A stretch of 64,000 bases of DNA from Vesta saturnalis (taxonomy: Eukaryota > Arthropoda > Insecta > Coleoptera > Lampyridae). A program made the translations under genes and the position numbers. How positions within the stretch are numbered: position 1 is the first letter of the stretch; each line of letters opens with the position of its first letter. Shown here in pieces: positions 23,219 through 35,149 of the stretch. The stretch spans positions 2,923,501 through 2,987,500 of the forward strand of contig JARFJB010000002.1 in the NCBI GenBank assembly GCA_036346205.1. Reading direction: 5' to 3'. Below the pieces are notes generated by a model. It was not told the origin of the DNA and ran no database searches. It was given only the letters and a program-made list of their open reading frames with translations.

Positions 23219-23568
23219 TGTAACGAAACGCCACTGGTTTTCTTCGAGAAAAGTCGAGATACAAGTGAGAAATATACGGGAACCGGCGATGCGAATGTTC
23301 TGGTAATTTCTAGGCTCAAAACGGGTATATAAAATTGCCTATCCGGCGCGAAGACAGACAGTACAGTACAGTACATATTTCAGGATACGAAGTTGCATAC
23401 GGCGAATAGAAAGCGAGGCACGAGATTTAAAAGCGGAATAGTTAAAAAATGTTGAGAAAGTGAATATTTGCGTTGTTTTGTTAACTTTATTGGTTTTAAA
23501 TAAAGTTGGTGTGAATAGTTATCAGTGTTAAATTATTGCCTGAGAAACAAGAGGGAAAATCCGTAACA
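23219..23568 (+). mobile_element. solo LTR (350 bp), nested in the hAT 5' region
   Basis: The segment starts TGTAACG and ends CGTAACA, a typical TG...CA inverted terminus. It has a TATA-like GGGTATATAAAATTG at about 23322-23336 and an AATAAA (about 23499). It is GC-richer and base-wise distinct from the surrounding hAT leader. Flanks ATAG / ATAC give only an imperfect 4 bp duplication. A solo LTR left by recombination of a Gypsy- or Copia-type element is the likely origin. No internal retroelement sequence is nearby. Confidence 0.55.
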
Positions 23569-23615
23569 ATACTTTTACCACAGAATAAAGAGATAGAAAT
23601 CACAGAAAAGACAAT

Positions 23616-26524
23616 ATGGATATAATAAATTGGTTACAAAAAGGTAAGTTAAATAATTTCAGTAGAAGATTAAATTTTTAATTAAAACTTTAGAGTCATT
23701 CCATTAGAAATGGTCCAAAAATTTGAAAATTGGTTGCTCGACCAGCACCAAATAAAACAAAACTACTATGTAATGATAGCTTATAATGTAGATATGTTAT
23801 ATCCGATGTTAATTTTTGTTCAAAATTATTTGTATCGCAACGTTTGGAAAAAAATTCAATTGCAGCCCTTTACAAAATTGCCAATTGCTCTTTACTCTTT
23901 GCTTGTATCTTTGTGAAACAATTTTTATTAGCTTTGGCAAAAGATTCTGTGTATTATTAATATAATTTTATATATTTTTCTTTATTCTAAAACTTGAAAT
24001 TTTCACATATTAAAGATCAAACAGCACTTTATACGTGCTATTAATTTCATTTTGTGTTTTTAATCTAGAGAAAAAATATTAACATCAGATATAGTATATC
24101 CACATTATAAGCTATCATTACATGGTAGTTTTGTTTTATACTAATTTTTATACTAGGAACTAAGAACAAGAATGATATTAGGTTATTATTTTTAGGTCAA
24201 AAATCTCTAAAACGGAAAAAAGTTCATGATGACAGTAGTGGAAGTGGAAGCAATGATTGTGATGAAGATGAAAATAAAATGGTCGGAACATCAAAATCGG
24301 AATCTATTTTTGAAGGAGGCTCAAGTAGTTCTTCAAATTTACATGAAGCTGTCTCTGGAACTGGGACCTCTAAACAAACTGAAGAACGCGATGGCTACCA
24401 TAAAATGACATTGGTCGTTATGTTAGTTGTGCCAATAACTTGCCTTCTGAAAAAAAGAAGGAACTGTTGACAAACCCTTGGGTTCCATCATCCAATTACG
24501 ATTTTGCTTCTGATGCCATTCACTTGAAAAGAAAATTTAACCATCGCTGGTTAGATCAATATACTCCATGGCTGGTGTACTCAAGTCGTTTGAAAGGTGC
24601 TCTATGTTTGTATTGTGTTTTATTTCCGCCAAGAATTGCTACAGTTAAAGGAGTTTTGGGCTCATTTATGGTAAGGCCTTACATGAAGTTTAAGGATATA
24701 CATGAAGATTGTAGAAAGCACGTTGGCAGCCATTACCACAAATCTTCAACAGCTGCTGCAAAAGCATTTCTTGAAAATGCTCCTGTTGATGTCCAGTTGC
24801 AAATAGGGCACCATAAGACGATTGAAGTAAATAAACAAATATTGTCAGCAATTATATCATGCATAATATTTTGTGGAATTCATGATTGCCGCTTAGAGGA
24901 AACCAAGGAAATGAGGGAGTTTTCTTTGACCTTTTAAATTTGAGGATTGACTCTGGTGATGAGAAGCTAAAGAGCCACTTGGATAAATGTCAAAAAAACG
25001 CAGTCTATACCTCACCAACAATTCAAAATGAGATCATACAATTTTGCGGTGAAGTTATCAAAGAAAAAATAATCGAAGACTGTAAACGGGCAAAAACATA
25101 TGCTGTAATGGCTGATGAAACAGCAGATATCGCTGGAAAAGAGCAGCTTTCTATTGGATTAAGGTTCTATGATGAAAGCCAAAAAATAATCAGGGAGGAA
25201 TTTGTAGGCTACATTGAGTTAAAATGTCAAGATGCTTCTACAATCGCTAGCGCAATTCAAAGTTTTTTAGAATTTTTCCGCCGATAATTGTGTGGGATTC
25301 GGATTTGACGGGTGTTCCACGATGGCCGGCAAAGAAGGTGGTGTACAGGCCATTCTTAAAAAAAAATACGCTAAATCTTTATTTTTCCATTGCTCCAGCC
25401 ACAGACTAAATCTTGTGGTCAATGATACTGGCAAGCTACCAGAAATAAGAAACACAATTGCAACGGTTAAAGACACAATAACCTTCTTTCGTGAATCGCC
25501 AGCCCGTAGGAAATCGGTTCCAAATCTTTCAAGGATCTGTGAGACCAGATGGTCGGAAAAATATAAGAGCATAAAAAAATTTTCAGAAAGCTTCACTGAC
25601 ATTGTTAAAGCACTAGAACATCTATCTGTCGAAGGAAACTATGCAACAAGAAAATCTGCCTACCAATTGCACTGTGCAGTTACTAAACCAATATTCATCT
25701 TAGGCTTAAACATAATTGCAAGATACTCTGCAATTTTGGAAGCCGTTGTAAACGTTTTACAAGGTAAAAGTATGGATTTGGTTATGGTGAAGAAACATAT
25801 TGATGATATTCTAGATGTAATCAAAGAAGATCGACAAGATGTCGAAAATGTTTCTTATGAATTATTTAAAAAATCACTTGACATCGCAGAGGAAGTAGGG
25901 GTTGAGTTGTCAGTACCACGAGTCACTTAAAAGCAAGTACACAGAAGTAATCCACCATCTGAGTTTGCAGTTGAATACTGGAAGCGGTCAATAATCATCC
26001 CCTATCTTGATTCTTTAACTTCGTGTTTGGATGCTAGATTCTCCAACGAAAATACACCTGCTTTTGCTTTAACTTATCTTCATCCTTTAAGCATGCTCAA
26101 AATGGCTTCAAAAGATTTCAAAAATAATGCAGAATCTTTCATGGAATTTTATAAGTTGGATGATGTCTCTGCAGAATTAGATTTGTGGTACAATATGTGG
26201 AAGAAAAAGAATTTAGCAGAAGACAAATTAAAGGACATTGAAGTGGCTGCACTTTTGGAGGAAGCTAATGTTTTTTTCCCTGCAACAAGGCACGCACTGC
26301 TAATATTAAGTGCTTTCCCATCCACTACTGCTACCGTGGAAAGGTCGTTCAGTACCCTGCGAAGGGTAAAAACCTGGCTCAGGAGTACAATGGGTAATGA
26401 CAGACTCACTGGGTTGTGTTTGATGAGTGTGCATCGAAAATATTTGAAGGAAAATCAGGACTGCATAGTGAAGAAAGTTTTGGATAAATTTAGTTTAAAC
26501 CCAAGAAAAATGTTATTAGTTTAA
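23616..26524 (+). pseudogene. hAT transposase (DUF4371/TTF-type, dimerisation domain), broken
   Basis: Exon 1 reads MDIINWLQK from 23616 and ends at GTAAGT (about 23644). The acceptor TTTTTAG ends at 24195, and exon 2 continues in phase as GQKSLKRKKVHDD. A zinc-finger-like region follows (NPWVPSSNYDFASD, then ALCLYCVLF, from 24470). The catalytic core includes YAVMADETADIAGKEQLSI (first Asp, about 25105) and GFGFDGCSTMAGKEGGVQ (second Asp, about 25297), then SSHRLNLVVND. The C-terminal dimerisation block, LLILSAFPSTTATVERSFST (about 26300-26355), runs to a stop at 26524. Frameshifts lie near 24405, 24890 and 25288, and a TAA at 25928 interrupts an otherwise continuous frame. Related proteins are the 52 kDa-repressor-like hAT relatives. 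Few lesions suggest moderate age. Confidence 0.88.
23750..24140. mobile_element. MITE with ~65 bp inverted repeats inside the hAT intron
   Basis: AAAACTACTATGTAATGATA (about 23757) and its complement near 24115-24135 begin two inverted ~65 bp arms. These continue through AGCTTATAATGTAGATATG and ATATCCGATGTTAATTTTT. The ~260 bp between arms shows no coding sequence. The whole lies between the donor at 23644 and the acceptor at 24195, so it entered the intron. Confidence 0.65.
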
Positions 26525-26659
26525 TTTAAGTATAATTAAAATCTCAAAGTGTTGTTTTCATTTGCCTTTTCTTTTTATCCTAAAATTTTACATTTTGAAC
26601 GACCATGGACCATGGTTTGCCCCCCTGTTATAAATCCTGGCTACGCCCTTGATGGGAAC

Positions 26660-28430
26660 CTAGGTTAGTTCTGACACATGACTCTGTACCTAAGATGCCC
26701 CAATCTTTTGTACACACCTTGTATTCCCATGAATAATGTCATAGTAAAAAAATAACTGAATAAGTAAAATCGACCAAAAAACATTTCTAGGTACGGGAAA
26801 GCTTGGCGTTGTTGAAGCGTAAATATTGAAATAAACTATATAAATCAACTAATATTTAACGTTTGTGTGTTGGTTTTACGTTTAGAAAGAGATTTGATGT
26901 GTTGCAAACCTTTACAAATTTCACTTGCAAAACACTATTATTATACTTTAAAATGCACTTTTCATGTGATTAAGATTGTAATCAGCGAAAAGAATCGCAA
27001 AAGAAAAACACTTATACACGGTAGTTAAGCAACTATGAAAATTTTGCCGCAACACTTTAGTAATAAAAATAAGTCTATTGTGGTCTGTTTAAACATTAAA
27101 ATCCCAGACAAAATTATTTCTGCTGTTTTAGGAACTGAGAACAGTGTTTTTGTTTGTATACTTTTACTACTTGTGGTTTTAAACCTATTTTAACACGATG
27201 GTGCAATATAAAAATACAGATTGTTTTCATTACATGGTTCGTTAATAAATATTAACAACGTTTTTTATTTCTTACCGTTATAATTGATCAGTAAATAAAA
27301 CATCTGCATACTCTCACCTTAAACGGTTGCAATATTTGTAAATACGTGTTTGTTATAATTTCATAATTTTTTTTACATGCCTATTTATGAAAATAATTTT
27401 CCGGAACTTCTGATAGTATTCAGATACACACTAATGAAGCGCGGCAGGTATACCTAATGTTTTTGATTTATTCTTTGTCTAAACACTTATTCTAGCCTGC
27501 ACGGATCTTTATTTAACGCATGAAAAAGAATAATTCGCAGTTTTCCGGAAAAAAGTAATGGATTCAATCATTTGTTTATTAGTTTGTCAGGTTAATACGT
27601 TAATAATGCCTACTTTAATTACTTCGGCAGTTTTAAATTTAATTCTGTTTATTTGATAAGTTGTTCAAATATAGAAATCTATTATCGTATATTTACGATT
27701 TTTTAATAGTTTGTTATTACATTTAGTTTGAATATCGTTTAAAGTTTAAGCAGAAATATGTTTGAAAATTATAGCTATCCTTCAATTACGTTGATAATAT
27801 CATAATAACTTTGGTTTTATAGTATGAAATATACATTTCCAAGGTTGACGTGATATTTATTTAACATTGTTGAGTAAAAGGTTATTTAGTCTATAAGTTA
27901 AATAATTATTGCTTACGTACCTGTGGCCAAGAACAAGTTTACATTTTATATAAACGTACATGAGTTATGCCACAAAGGCGCTTAAATCATATTTTCCGAA
28001 CACATCCAAGTATATAGTTTTTTAGGTTCGAATTTTCATTGAGGTTGCACATTAATTTCGATGTAAGCAATTAAAATTAAATGTATCATTATCAAGAGAA
28101 AATATATAAGTAAAATAACAATCAAGCAGTTATGATAACAAATCATTAATGTAAAATAGCAAACTTGATGTAAACTACAATTCTATATTCAAATATCTGC
28201 TAAAGGCGAATCCACAAGATCAACCTGTTCGTTCATTAAAGTGACTTTCTGTTTATAAATCTCTAATGCTTCCAAATCATCTAATTTGTCTTTTGCATTA
28301 CGAAAATGTAAAAATTGATTCATAAGGGTCTATCCGAGGCCCTCGGAATATACAGGCCAGAAACCATCCCTACTACTGGTTGTATACGTCACAAACCAAG
28401 GCCGAGCGCTTGCGAGATTCATAATGCAGG
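26660..28430. other. AT-rich sequence without recognisable features
   Basis: No coding similarity, tandem array or inverted repeat noticed in 1.8 kb. The part after 28330 is GC-richer (CCCTCGGAATATACAGGCC) and may belong to a decayed element interrupted by the next MITE. Confidence 0.4.
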
Positions 28431-28439
28431 TGTATGCAC

Positions 28440-28932
28440 CTTGTAATTATTATCCTCGCCAGGAATGTTTACCGCTACGTCATTAATTTATGAACTTAGA
28501 TATCCAATTTGCTTATACTGACTTCTCGTGTAAAACAGTGAATTAAATAAGGATGGTGAACATTCGTAGTGCATTTGACGAAATCGGCATACGGTATTGA
28601 AGTATTGAATAAGCAAATGTAGTAGAAAGAGTTGTTTTATATGCATATGAATTTAATTCTCATTTGACTAACACTACATAACCTCCATTAACAGGATATT
28701 GTTTTTCAACGGTTATCATTACAATAATCATTGTTCACTAATTTTTACAAAATAAATCACGATAAATTGTAATTGTATTTTGGAATTCTGCAGCTTTAAA
28801 TGGGTATATTTTCTAATCAGAATTTATTATAACGAAAATGATTGTGACTCATGTTTTTCATATTACAACATACGATTGTATGTGAAGACGTAGTAGCGGT
28901 AAACACTCCTGGCGAGGATAATAATTTATCTG
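28440..28932. mobile_element. MITE with ~40 bp terminal inverted repeats
   Basis: The left end AATTATTATCCTCGCCAGGA (from about 28444) and the right end, its complement TCCTGGCGAGGATAATAATT (about 28908-28927), are followed inward by TGTTTACCGCTACGTC and its complement with one extra TAG. The 400 bp interior is AT-rich and non-coding. No transposase or convincing target duplication was seen. Confidence 0.65.
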
Positions 28933-29011
28933 TTGGGTTTTTTAAATCCAAGTAAAAGTTTTGCAAGTACGACAAATCCCTTAATTAGGTTTAGCCGTAG
29001 AAATACCCAAC

Positions 29012-29830
29012 AAATGTTGCGTACCGAGGCGTAGGAGCAATTATGCTAGTGAAAGCACCGCGGAAAAAGTGACTATGTTTGTTTTTCCCTCAAAAATCCT
29101 GAAAAAATGAAATTTTGGTTAAAGAAAATGAATAGAGCAGACTATGTAATAAATAAAAATTCATTTGCTTGTGAAAAACATTCCGAAGATAGATTTATAA
29201 CACGTGAAGATACTGTTGCCCGAGACGATGGAAGCATGTTAACAGTAAAAAGAAGAATTCCCAAATTAACGGATACTCGTATCCAACAATTTTTGAGGGA
29301 CAACCACCTTATATCATTCAAAAACCGCTCCCAAAACGAAAAGATCCAGAACAACGAGAACAGCAAATCGCTAAAAGGAAGAAAAATATAGAAAAGAAAT
29401 TAGACAATGCAGACGTTATTCAAAATTTTCAAGAAATTGAAAAAAATTACTCCAAAAAGATAAAAAAAGTTGTCACTTTCTGTTGCATTTATTAAACATT
29501 TTGTTTGTTTTTATTGAATTAAACTAGAACATTGTATTCCCCATGTCACATATTCTTTCAAACTAAATGAAAATTTAAAAGTAGAAGTCTGTTTACAAAA
29601 TTGTCGTTTGGAGAATCGAGAAATTAGAAATTTATTAAGCGACAACAGAATTTGTGACCGATGGTCTACGTCTTCAAATTTATTAGACTATTTGGCATTA
29701 GAAAGTAACCAAAAGAATGTTCTAGTACATTTGTCTATTCTCATTTTAAAACACAAAGATATAACACATAGGTGGAAGGCATGTATACCCCATGCGCCCG
29801 GTGCAATAACACCACCTTTACCATGGGCTC
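29012..29830 (+). pseudogene. THAP-domain protein pseudogene (transposon-related)
   Basis: From 29012 the frame reads KCCVPRRRSNYASESTAEKV, then VFPSKILKK. After a frameshift in an A run (about 29103) it continues WLKKMNRADYVINKNSFACE, KHSEDRFITREDTVARDDGS and LTVKRRIPKLTD. This is a THAP zinc-finger DNA-binding domain. In relatives the start is CCVPRC; here the second zinc ligand Cys is Arg. The domain's later C..H pair (CEKH) is present. Downstream scraps (SYSFKLNENLKVEVCLQNCR; NREIRNLLSDNRICDRWSTS) suit a THAP-type transposase or derived protein but are broken by stops. An insect THAP/P-element-like transposon or a host retrocopy are both possible. Confidence 0.65.
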
Positions 29831-29954
29831 CTTAATATTGGTGCTCCAATTTTCTGAGCTCGGTAAGGGGTGCCGGTCACTTTCTCCTTTATTCCTTATG
29901 TACTCGCCAACACGCAGTTACCAAGCGTGGCGTTTTAACGGCTAAACCCTTAAA

Positions 29955-30728
29955 ATGACGAATTCTAAAACAGACGCTATACCCCAGGTGAGTAGGGCGA
30001 GACGCCCACACTCTCACATCGATTTTTCGATCCGTCCCAAGGATTCTGAGGGAGAAAAAATTCGTCAATGCCAAAATCAAGACTAAGAAGAGCAAGATCT
30101 GCCAGGAATAAAATCCTGCCCCATTCGGATGCCCGAGAGGGCAAGGCTCAAGCGACCTTGGTCATCGAAAGTACCAACATCCGGATTCATTACTGCAACA
30201 TATGTGGTATCGGGTCAAATCTTAATGCTGTTCACCAACACCTTGAACAAGTGCAACCGGACATTCTGTTTCTATCAGAAACACAAGTCTCCCCTGGAAG
30301 CACTGATTCGCCTGACCTAAAATTTCTCAGATACAACCTCCACTCTAACTTTCGCCTTAAAGGCGTAGTATGTGCGTATACTAAGGACAAAGTAGGTTGT
30401 AAGAGGATGTCCACTTTGGTAAACAAATTTGACGCGATTTGGTTCAAGCATTCTGGCCCCCAATTTGTGAAATTCTACTGTTGTTTGTATAGGTCTCGCA
30501 ATGGTAACAACTTTCAAGATCTTTTTGATTACCTTAGTCTGAAAATAGACTACCTCTTATCACAGTTTCCATCCTGCGATGTTTCAATTTTGGGAGATTT
30601 TAATGCCCACAATTCCAATTGACTTCATTTTTGATCTACTACTAATCTCGCAGGTCATAATGCAGAAGCATTTGCTGTAGCCCGTGATTTCACACAAATC
30701 ATTTCCTAACCAATCAGAATCCCTGACT
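29955..30728 (+). pseudogene. non-LTR retrotransposon pol, AP endonuclease part
   Basis: A leader frame MTNSKTDAIPQVSRARRPHS shifts near 30065 into a 184-residue frame. It reads NIRIHYCNICGIGSNLNAVH, then DILFLSETQVSPGS (catalytic Glu), FVKFYCCLYRSRNG and CDVSILGDFNAHNSN (catalytic Asp/Asn), the order of an apurinic-type endonuclease at the start of LINE pol. After a stop at 30619 the similarity goes on as GHNAEAFAVARDF and PIRIPDF, then ends abruptly at about 30730 where the 1.4 kb repeat begins. The endonuclease nicks target DNA to prime reverse transcription. The reverse transcriptase is absent. I place it in the Jockey/I-like group only by impression. Confidence 0.75.
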
Positions 30729-30730
30729 TT

Positions 30731-32155
30731 ATTAGAATTAACAAGCTTTGCACAAAGATGGTTCAACCCGTTGATTGACTAAGTTGGGAAAGAACCACGA
30801 AGAAAACCCAATTTATTGATAAAAAGTAATTTCACACGTACATTAATAAATCAACTAACAAAATATCAATGAATATATAAAGAAACACCATTAGATCAGG
30901 TTAAAGTGCGTACAAAATTATAACATTAAGGAACAAAAAAAATAAGAAGCAGCTTAGCTACACATAAACACAATAAAAAACAATTAGTGTAATCACACCC
31001 ATAATTGTATCATAAATAAATCAGAATAAAAACGGTAATACCAAACAGGTGGCCCTATTCAACCAACCATGCCGGTCTTTAAGTAAATAAGCAAATAAGA
31101 AAATAATAAGGCAGGTTACGGTACATATAAAATATAACAAAACAGTACAATTCCAAAGGTAAAATAAGGTAACTGCAATGCAGTTTCACTACACTTAGGC
31201 AGGAACAAAAAAAAACGTAAGAAATTTGCACATACACAATTGTATTGTGAATAATAAAAGCACAAAATACATACATACAATTACAATAAAATACATATTA
31301 AAAAAAGTTATTTCGTAGACGAACAATTCTAAGTAAACAGGCTGAATCAAAGACACAAAAAAACTCATTAAAACAAAGCCTTGCAAGAGTAGGGTGCAAA
31401 TAAATCATAATAAAGTAACCGGCACACAAACTTGAGTGACTGCGTTAGAAAATACAACATTCCTTTCTCAGCTTACAAATTCATCTGTACAAAACAATAG
31501 GAACAGTAAAGATGGAATTTGAGGCGTTTTAAGGTCATCTGGACCCGTGTATGTAAACCGCGTTCTCATTTATATCGAATTAACGAAGGTCTATCGTACC
31601 ACGTTTGTCCGCGCCTTAGTACCTCTACACAAATATTAATAAACCGTCAACAATTCCAAGTCATACTAGCACTGAGAAGGGGCGCAGTCCTATCTAATCG
31701 CGGAGTCTCTTTGTTTTAACAGATTTCAACTTGATGAGCCTACATGCGTAATTAAGTAGATACTTCTTGCAAGGCAATGATTTAATAGATTACATAGACC
31801 TGTTTAATTTACATTAAAATGCCTACTTACGTTTGAATATTATAATCCATCAATTAACCACTTATTCACCGATATTTAACGGGTTAAGCTTACGCCGTTT
31901 AAACCCAAGACGATAACGATTATTTATAGATATATTGTTTACACGCCCGAATATTTAGTTTAGTAAAAGAAAAAAACCAAATTCGCTGTTTTAGTTTTAT
32001 TAAAATGTACACGCTCAAATATTTATAAACAGAACGGTTTACAGTGAGTTTGTAATTAAACAACCCAATCGATCCGACTGAATTAAAACTTCAACCGCAA
32101 CTACTATTTTTATTCTCCAAATTCACCCCCGTTTTTAAAAGTTATAAAAAAACAG
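30731..32155 (-). repeat. 1.4 kb dispersed repeat, copy 1 (LTR candidate)
   Basis: Aligns in the same orientation with 36127-37478 along nearly its whole length. Shared words include GGGAAAGAACCAC, ACATTAATAAATCAA, CACCATTA.ATCAGGTTAAAG and CCGTTTTTAAAAG. On the minus strand the unit starts CTGTTTTTTTATAACTTTT and ends ...CAATAAATTGGGTTTTC...TTCTAAT, with a polyadenylation-like AATAAA about 100 bp before the end. No protein is encoded; hydrophobic frames arise from T-rich DNA. The layout suggests an LTR, but no flanking duplication or complete internal region confirms this. It cuts the LINE at 30730. Confidence 0.6.
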
Positions 32156-32348
32156 TTGCCAGATTGAGGATGACAGGTAGGACCTTTGCCAAATCTAAGT
32201 CTCCGAGGAAGCCGAAAAGGGCCTTAAAGCGGGCGGAGCAGGCTTTTTCTCGTCTGCGGCTCTCACTGTATTCAACACTTCAACCCTCTCACTACTATTC
32301 GCCGTCGCTTTACGTAACTAACGCCGGTTCAAACGTGATAGAGTGCCG

Positions 32349-32612
32349 CTATCGGTGATGTCTCTTCTCTTGCTGTTGAGGTGGTGTGTCGGTTTTCTTC
32401 CGCTGCGGGGGACGTGGAAACTTCGGGCAACCCTTGAAGTTGGCCGGATGATCACCACCGCAGTTCACGCACTTTACCCAGTCGGTGCGGGGTTTAATGC
32501 ATTCGCTGAAATGATGATGTCCTGCGCACTTGACACAGCCTGTCACCGCTCTACAGCAATGCTGTGCGTGACGGAATCCTTGGCACCGGTGACACCGTCT
32601 AATGCCGGGTGT
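32349..32612 (-). pseudogene. Gag-like zinc-knuckle ORF1 fragment of a retrotransposon
   Basis: On the minus strand, RCHRCQGFRHAQHCC, then CVKCAGHHHFSEC and CVNCGGDHPANFKGC, followed by PKFPRPPQRKKT, give three consecutive CCHC-type knuckles. They are spaced as in ORF1/Gag proteins of insect Jockey/I-type LINEs (or some Gag proteins of LTR elements). These bind element RNA. A stop follows at 32349. Downstream to 32160 only scraps are left. It lies opposite in orientation to the LINE endonuclease at 30 kb and directly before repeat copy 1, so it is not simply the same element. Confidence 0.7.
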
Positions 32613-32649
32613 GTAAAAATATACATGAGTAATTGACGTTTTTTTGACT

Positions 32650-33825
32650 TTAAATTTATTAGATATGTAGATATATCCTAAAAGTAATCATGACCAGCCG
32701 CCAATGTTACTAACGTTGAGAGAATTTTTACCATAGGGTTACTTTTCTTTTGTGAATGATGATTTTGACAGCGGTTACATCATAAACTGTGATTTAAACT
32801 ATCCACCATAATCAGACGAGCTCCATAGCGACTTATGTTAGCTCCATGACAAATAAGAAGATGCATTTAAAGCTAGGTCTGAAAATAAATAAATTTTTAC
32901 AAGCACTTGTCGCATGAAAACAGTATTTTTTAATCTAGTTACTTTAGATATCTTTGACATACACTTGCAATCATATCAATTGTTTGATTCAGTCTGGGCT
33001 AAATAAGTTTCATTGGTAAGTTTATAGATGATGTTCAGTTGGTCTCTTTCTTTTTTGCTTCAAATTGTTCTTCCAGTTTCATATGTCCATAAGACTTTAG
33101 ATTTTTAAAAGAAAATTCATTTTGAAAAATGTTATCTGAATTAGTTATTGAAATTAACGAGAAATTTCAGAGTAAGGATAGTCGTTTAGAAGTGTGGACA
33201 AAAACTTAACTCAAACCTTCAAATTAAACCCACATTGTCCAAACTACATATAAAGAGGAACACTCGCAGAATTTAGGACAAAGGTGCTACCAAATCTTTT
33301 AATTGAATTGATGTACGCCATCTACACATCTTTACCCTATACGAGACGTGTTTTATGAATACACCTCTCTAATCCACTCTTGTACACTGCAAAAAAGTTA
33401 TTGCATCGCTTCCGTTAGAAAATTATGGCGGTTCTTGTGTATTCTAGGGTGGTGGAGTCACGGGATATCTGCACTACCCATTATAACATTGAACAAAATA
33501 GTTGACGTTGGTAAGGCGACGATGTACCACCAAAATCTTATTAATTTTAAGCCGTCACGTCTTTTACCTTTTAAATGTTATGCTAAATAGCGCAAACCTA
33601 TAACAATACCTTTTAGGCGGCGAGAGACATGCAGAGTTTAAAATCGAACAATATTTTGATAGTGCATAAGGTATACGTTCCCCTCAAATTTGTCAAATAT
33701 TTTTACAAACTTCCTTCAGTATATGAATCCGATATGTATGCGTGTGCGTTGCAAACTTTATTTGAATTTTTAAATTTTACATCCGACCACCGGAACATAG
33801 CCAAATTAGGCCACCAAAGAAAATT
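32650..33825. other. no recognisable features
   Basis: Short open frames without known motifs; no repeats noticed. Confidence 0.4.
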
Positions 33826-33828
33826 ATT

Positions 33829-34147
33829 TTTACATTCCCGTATACTATAACTATATAAGAAAGGTAAGATAATGAAAAGTTCGACTTCGAGATTTTGACG
33901 GATCTCTCTTTTAAGAGTCCCTCAATCCATTTTGACCATTTTTAGCGTACCGTCTGTGTGTGTACGTGTGCGTGCAACCGTGCGTGCGGACGTACGCGCG
34001 CGCACGTACACATACACACACATACGGCACTCCAAAAATTGTCAAAATGGATTGAGGGACTCTCAAAAGAGAGATCCGTCAAAATCTCGAAATCGAACCT
34101 TTCATTATCTTACCTTCACTATATAGTATAGTACACGGGAATGTAAA
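33829..34147. mobile_element. palindromic MITE with ~140 bp arms and GC-rich centre
   Basis: TTTACATTCCCGTATACTAT at the left and its complement ending CGGGAATGTAAA at the right are followed inward by matching inverted words: AAGGTAAGATAATGAAA, TCGAGATTTTGACGGATCTC, GAGTCCCTCAATCCATTTTG. The centre (33955-34025) is GTGTGCGTGCAACCGTGCGT and ACGCGCGCGCACGTACACAT, itself nearly self-complementary. No reading frame inside is meaningful. Confidence 0.8.
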
Positions 34148-34149
34148 CA

Positions 34150-35145
34150 CGATAGCGGTCAGACCATTTGTGATGGAGTGATGAAATTTGCCAGACGGCT
34201 ATTATAGCAGAAACGGTGGATCCGTATCGACTTTTGGGTGATGTAGGACCGAAGTACCTGTTGACCAGCACAGATTTCAAATTTTCTCAACTAAGCTAGT
34301 CGTTTAAGTATCGGTTTGATTTCTTACACACTTGAAAAACACTGAAAGTTGAGACTTTTCGACTGGGATGCTGCAGAATCTACAAAAATCGTGAAAAATG
34401 CATTTATGTATAGTTTCAGCTTTATTATCGAACTAAAAATGGACAAAAACGGTTAAAATTAATAATACTATCTTCTCCACGAAAGAATTTAAGTAGGTCA
34501 TAACCTGGTAACGCATGGTTTAAAATGAAAAATATGAGTCAACTTATATCCATAATAATAAATGATTCAAAATCGTGCTTTATAAATCTTCTCTTAAATG
34601 ACGGTAATGTAGTAATGTTTCCAAATCTCAATGTCAAAACAATATTTCGTAGAAAAACTTAAAAAATTAAATATTTTGAAGTAATTTTGTTAAAACCGAT
34701 TAGAAAGGTTTATCGTAACGTAAAAATTAAAGGCCATGGTAAGCGTTAGACGTTATTATTCATACAAAGGTATTTAATCTTAATTACAATTGCAGCTGAT
34801 AATATGAAATATGGTTTCAAAGATACCACCTTGACCCACAGGTAGATGAAAATTTAAAATGAGATTAATGTAAAATACTGATTTTTACAAAGTATATGTC
34901 AAACATTTACATGTAATTAGTAATTATTATAACATTTGTAGGTTATGTAATTACGAGCTTCGAAGAACTTCGAATATGTACAACTGTAATTGTAATAGCT
35001 GTGGTCTTCCAGATGATTAAATAAATTTTAATGCAATTAATATATTTGTTAAATGCATAATTATGTTGTAATAACGTATTGATTAAAGAAAAGATAATAT
35101 ACGATTAATCTGTATTCGAACTAACACAATCACTTGTAACGTTAA
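34150..35145. other. no recognisable gene
   Basis: The first 200 bp after the palindrome (GGTCAGACCATTTGTGATGG...) look like repeat-derived sequence. The rest is AT-rich with no signal. Confidence 0.35.
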
Positions 35146-35149
35146 TAAT

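Larger units (their letters stand above)
22336..26651 (+). mobile_element. hAT element, 4.3 kb, nearly full length
   Basis: The left end (C)CATGGGCGTAGCCAGC and the right end GCTGGCTACGCCC-like (complement CAAGGGCGTAGCCAG) form short terminal inverted repeats of the CA(G/T)GGGCGTAGCC type. Flanking 8-mers ATGGGAAG (22328-22335) and ATGGGAAC (26652-26659) differ at one base, as expected for an old 8 bp hAT target duplication. A C tract lies near the left end (22376-22388), with G/C runs mirrored at the right (TTTGCCCCCC). Inside are a spliced transposase gene (23616-26524), a solo LTR (23219-23568) and a MITE within the intron. The target is the conserved LYG.PK region of a PLE. Confidence 0.85.

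Noticed and set aside
31079..31386. Hydrophobic minus-strand frames in the 1.4 kb repeat (also 36323-36646)
   Set aside because: The two repeat copies do not keep the same open frame, and T-rich DNA gives Phe/Leu/Ile codons by default.
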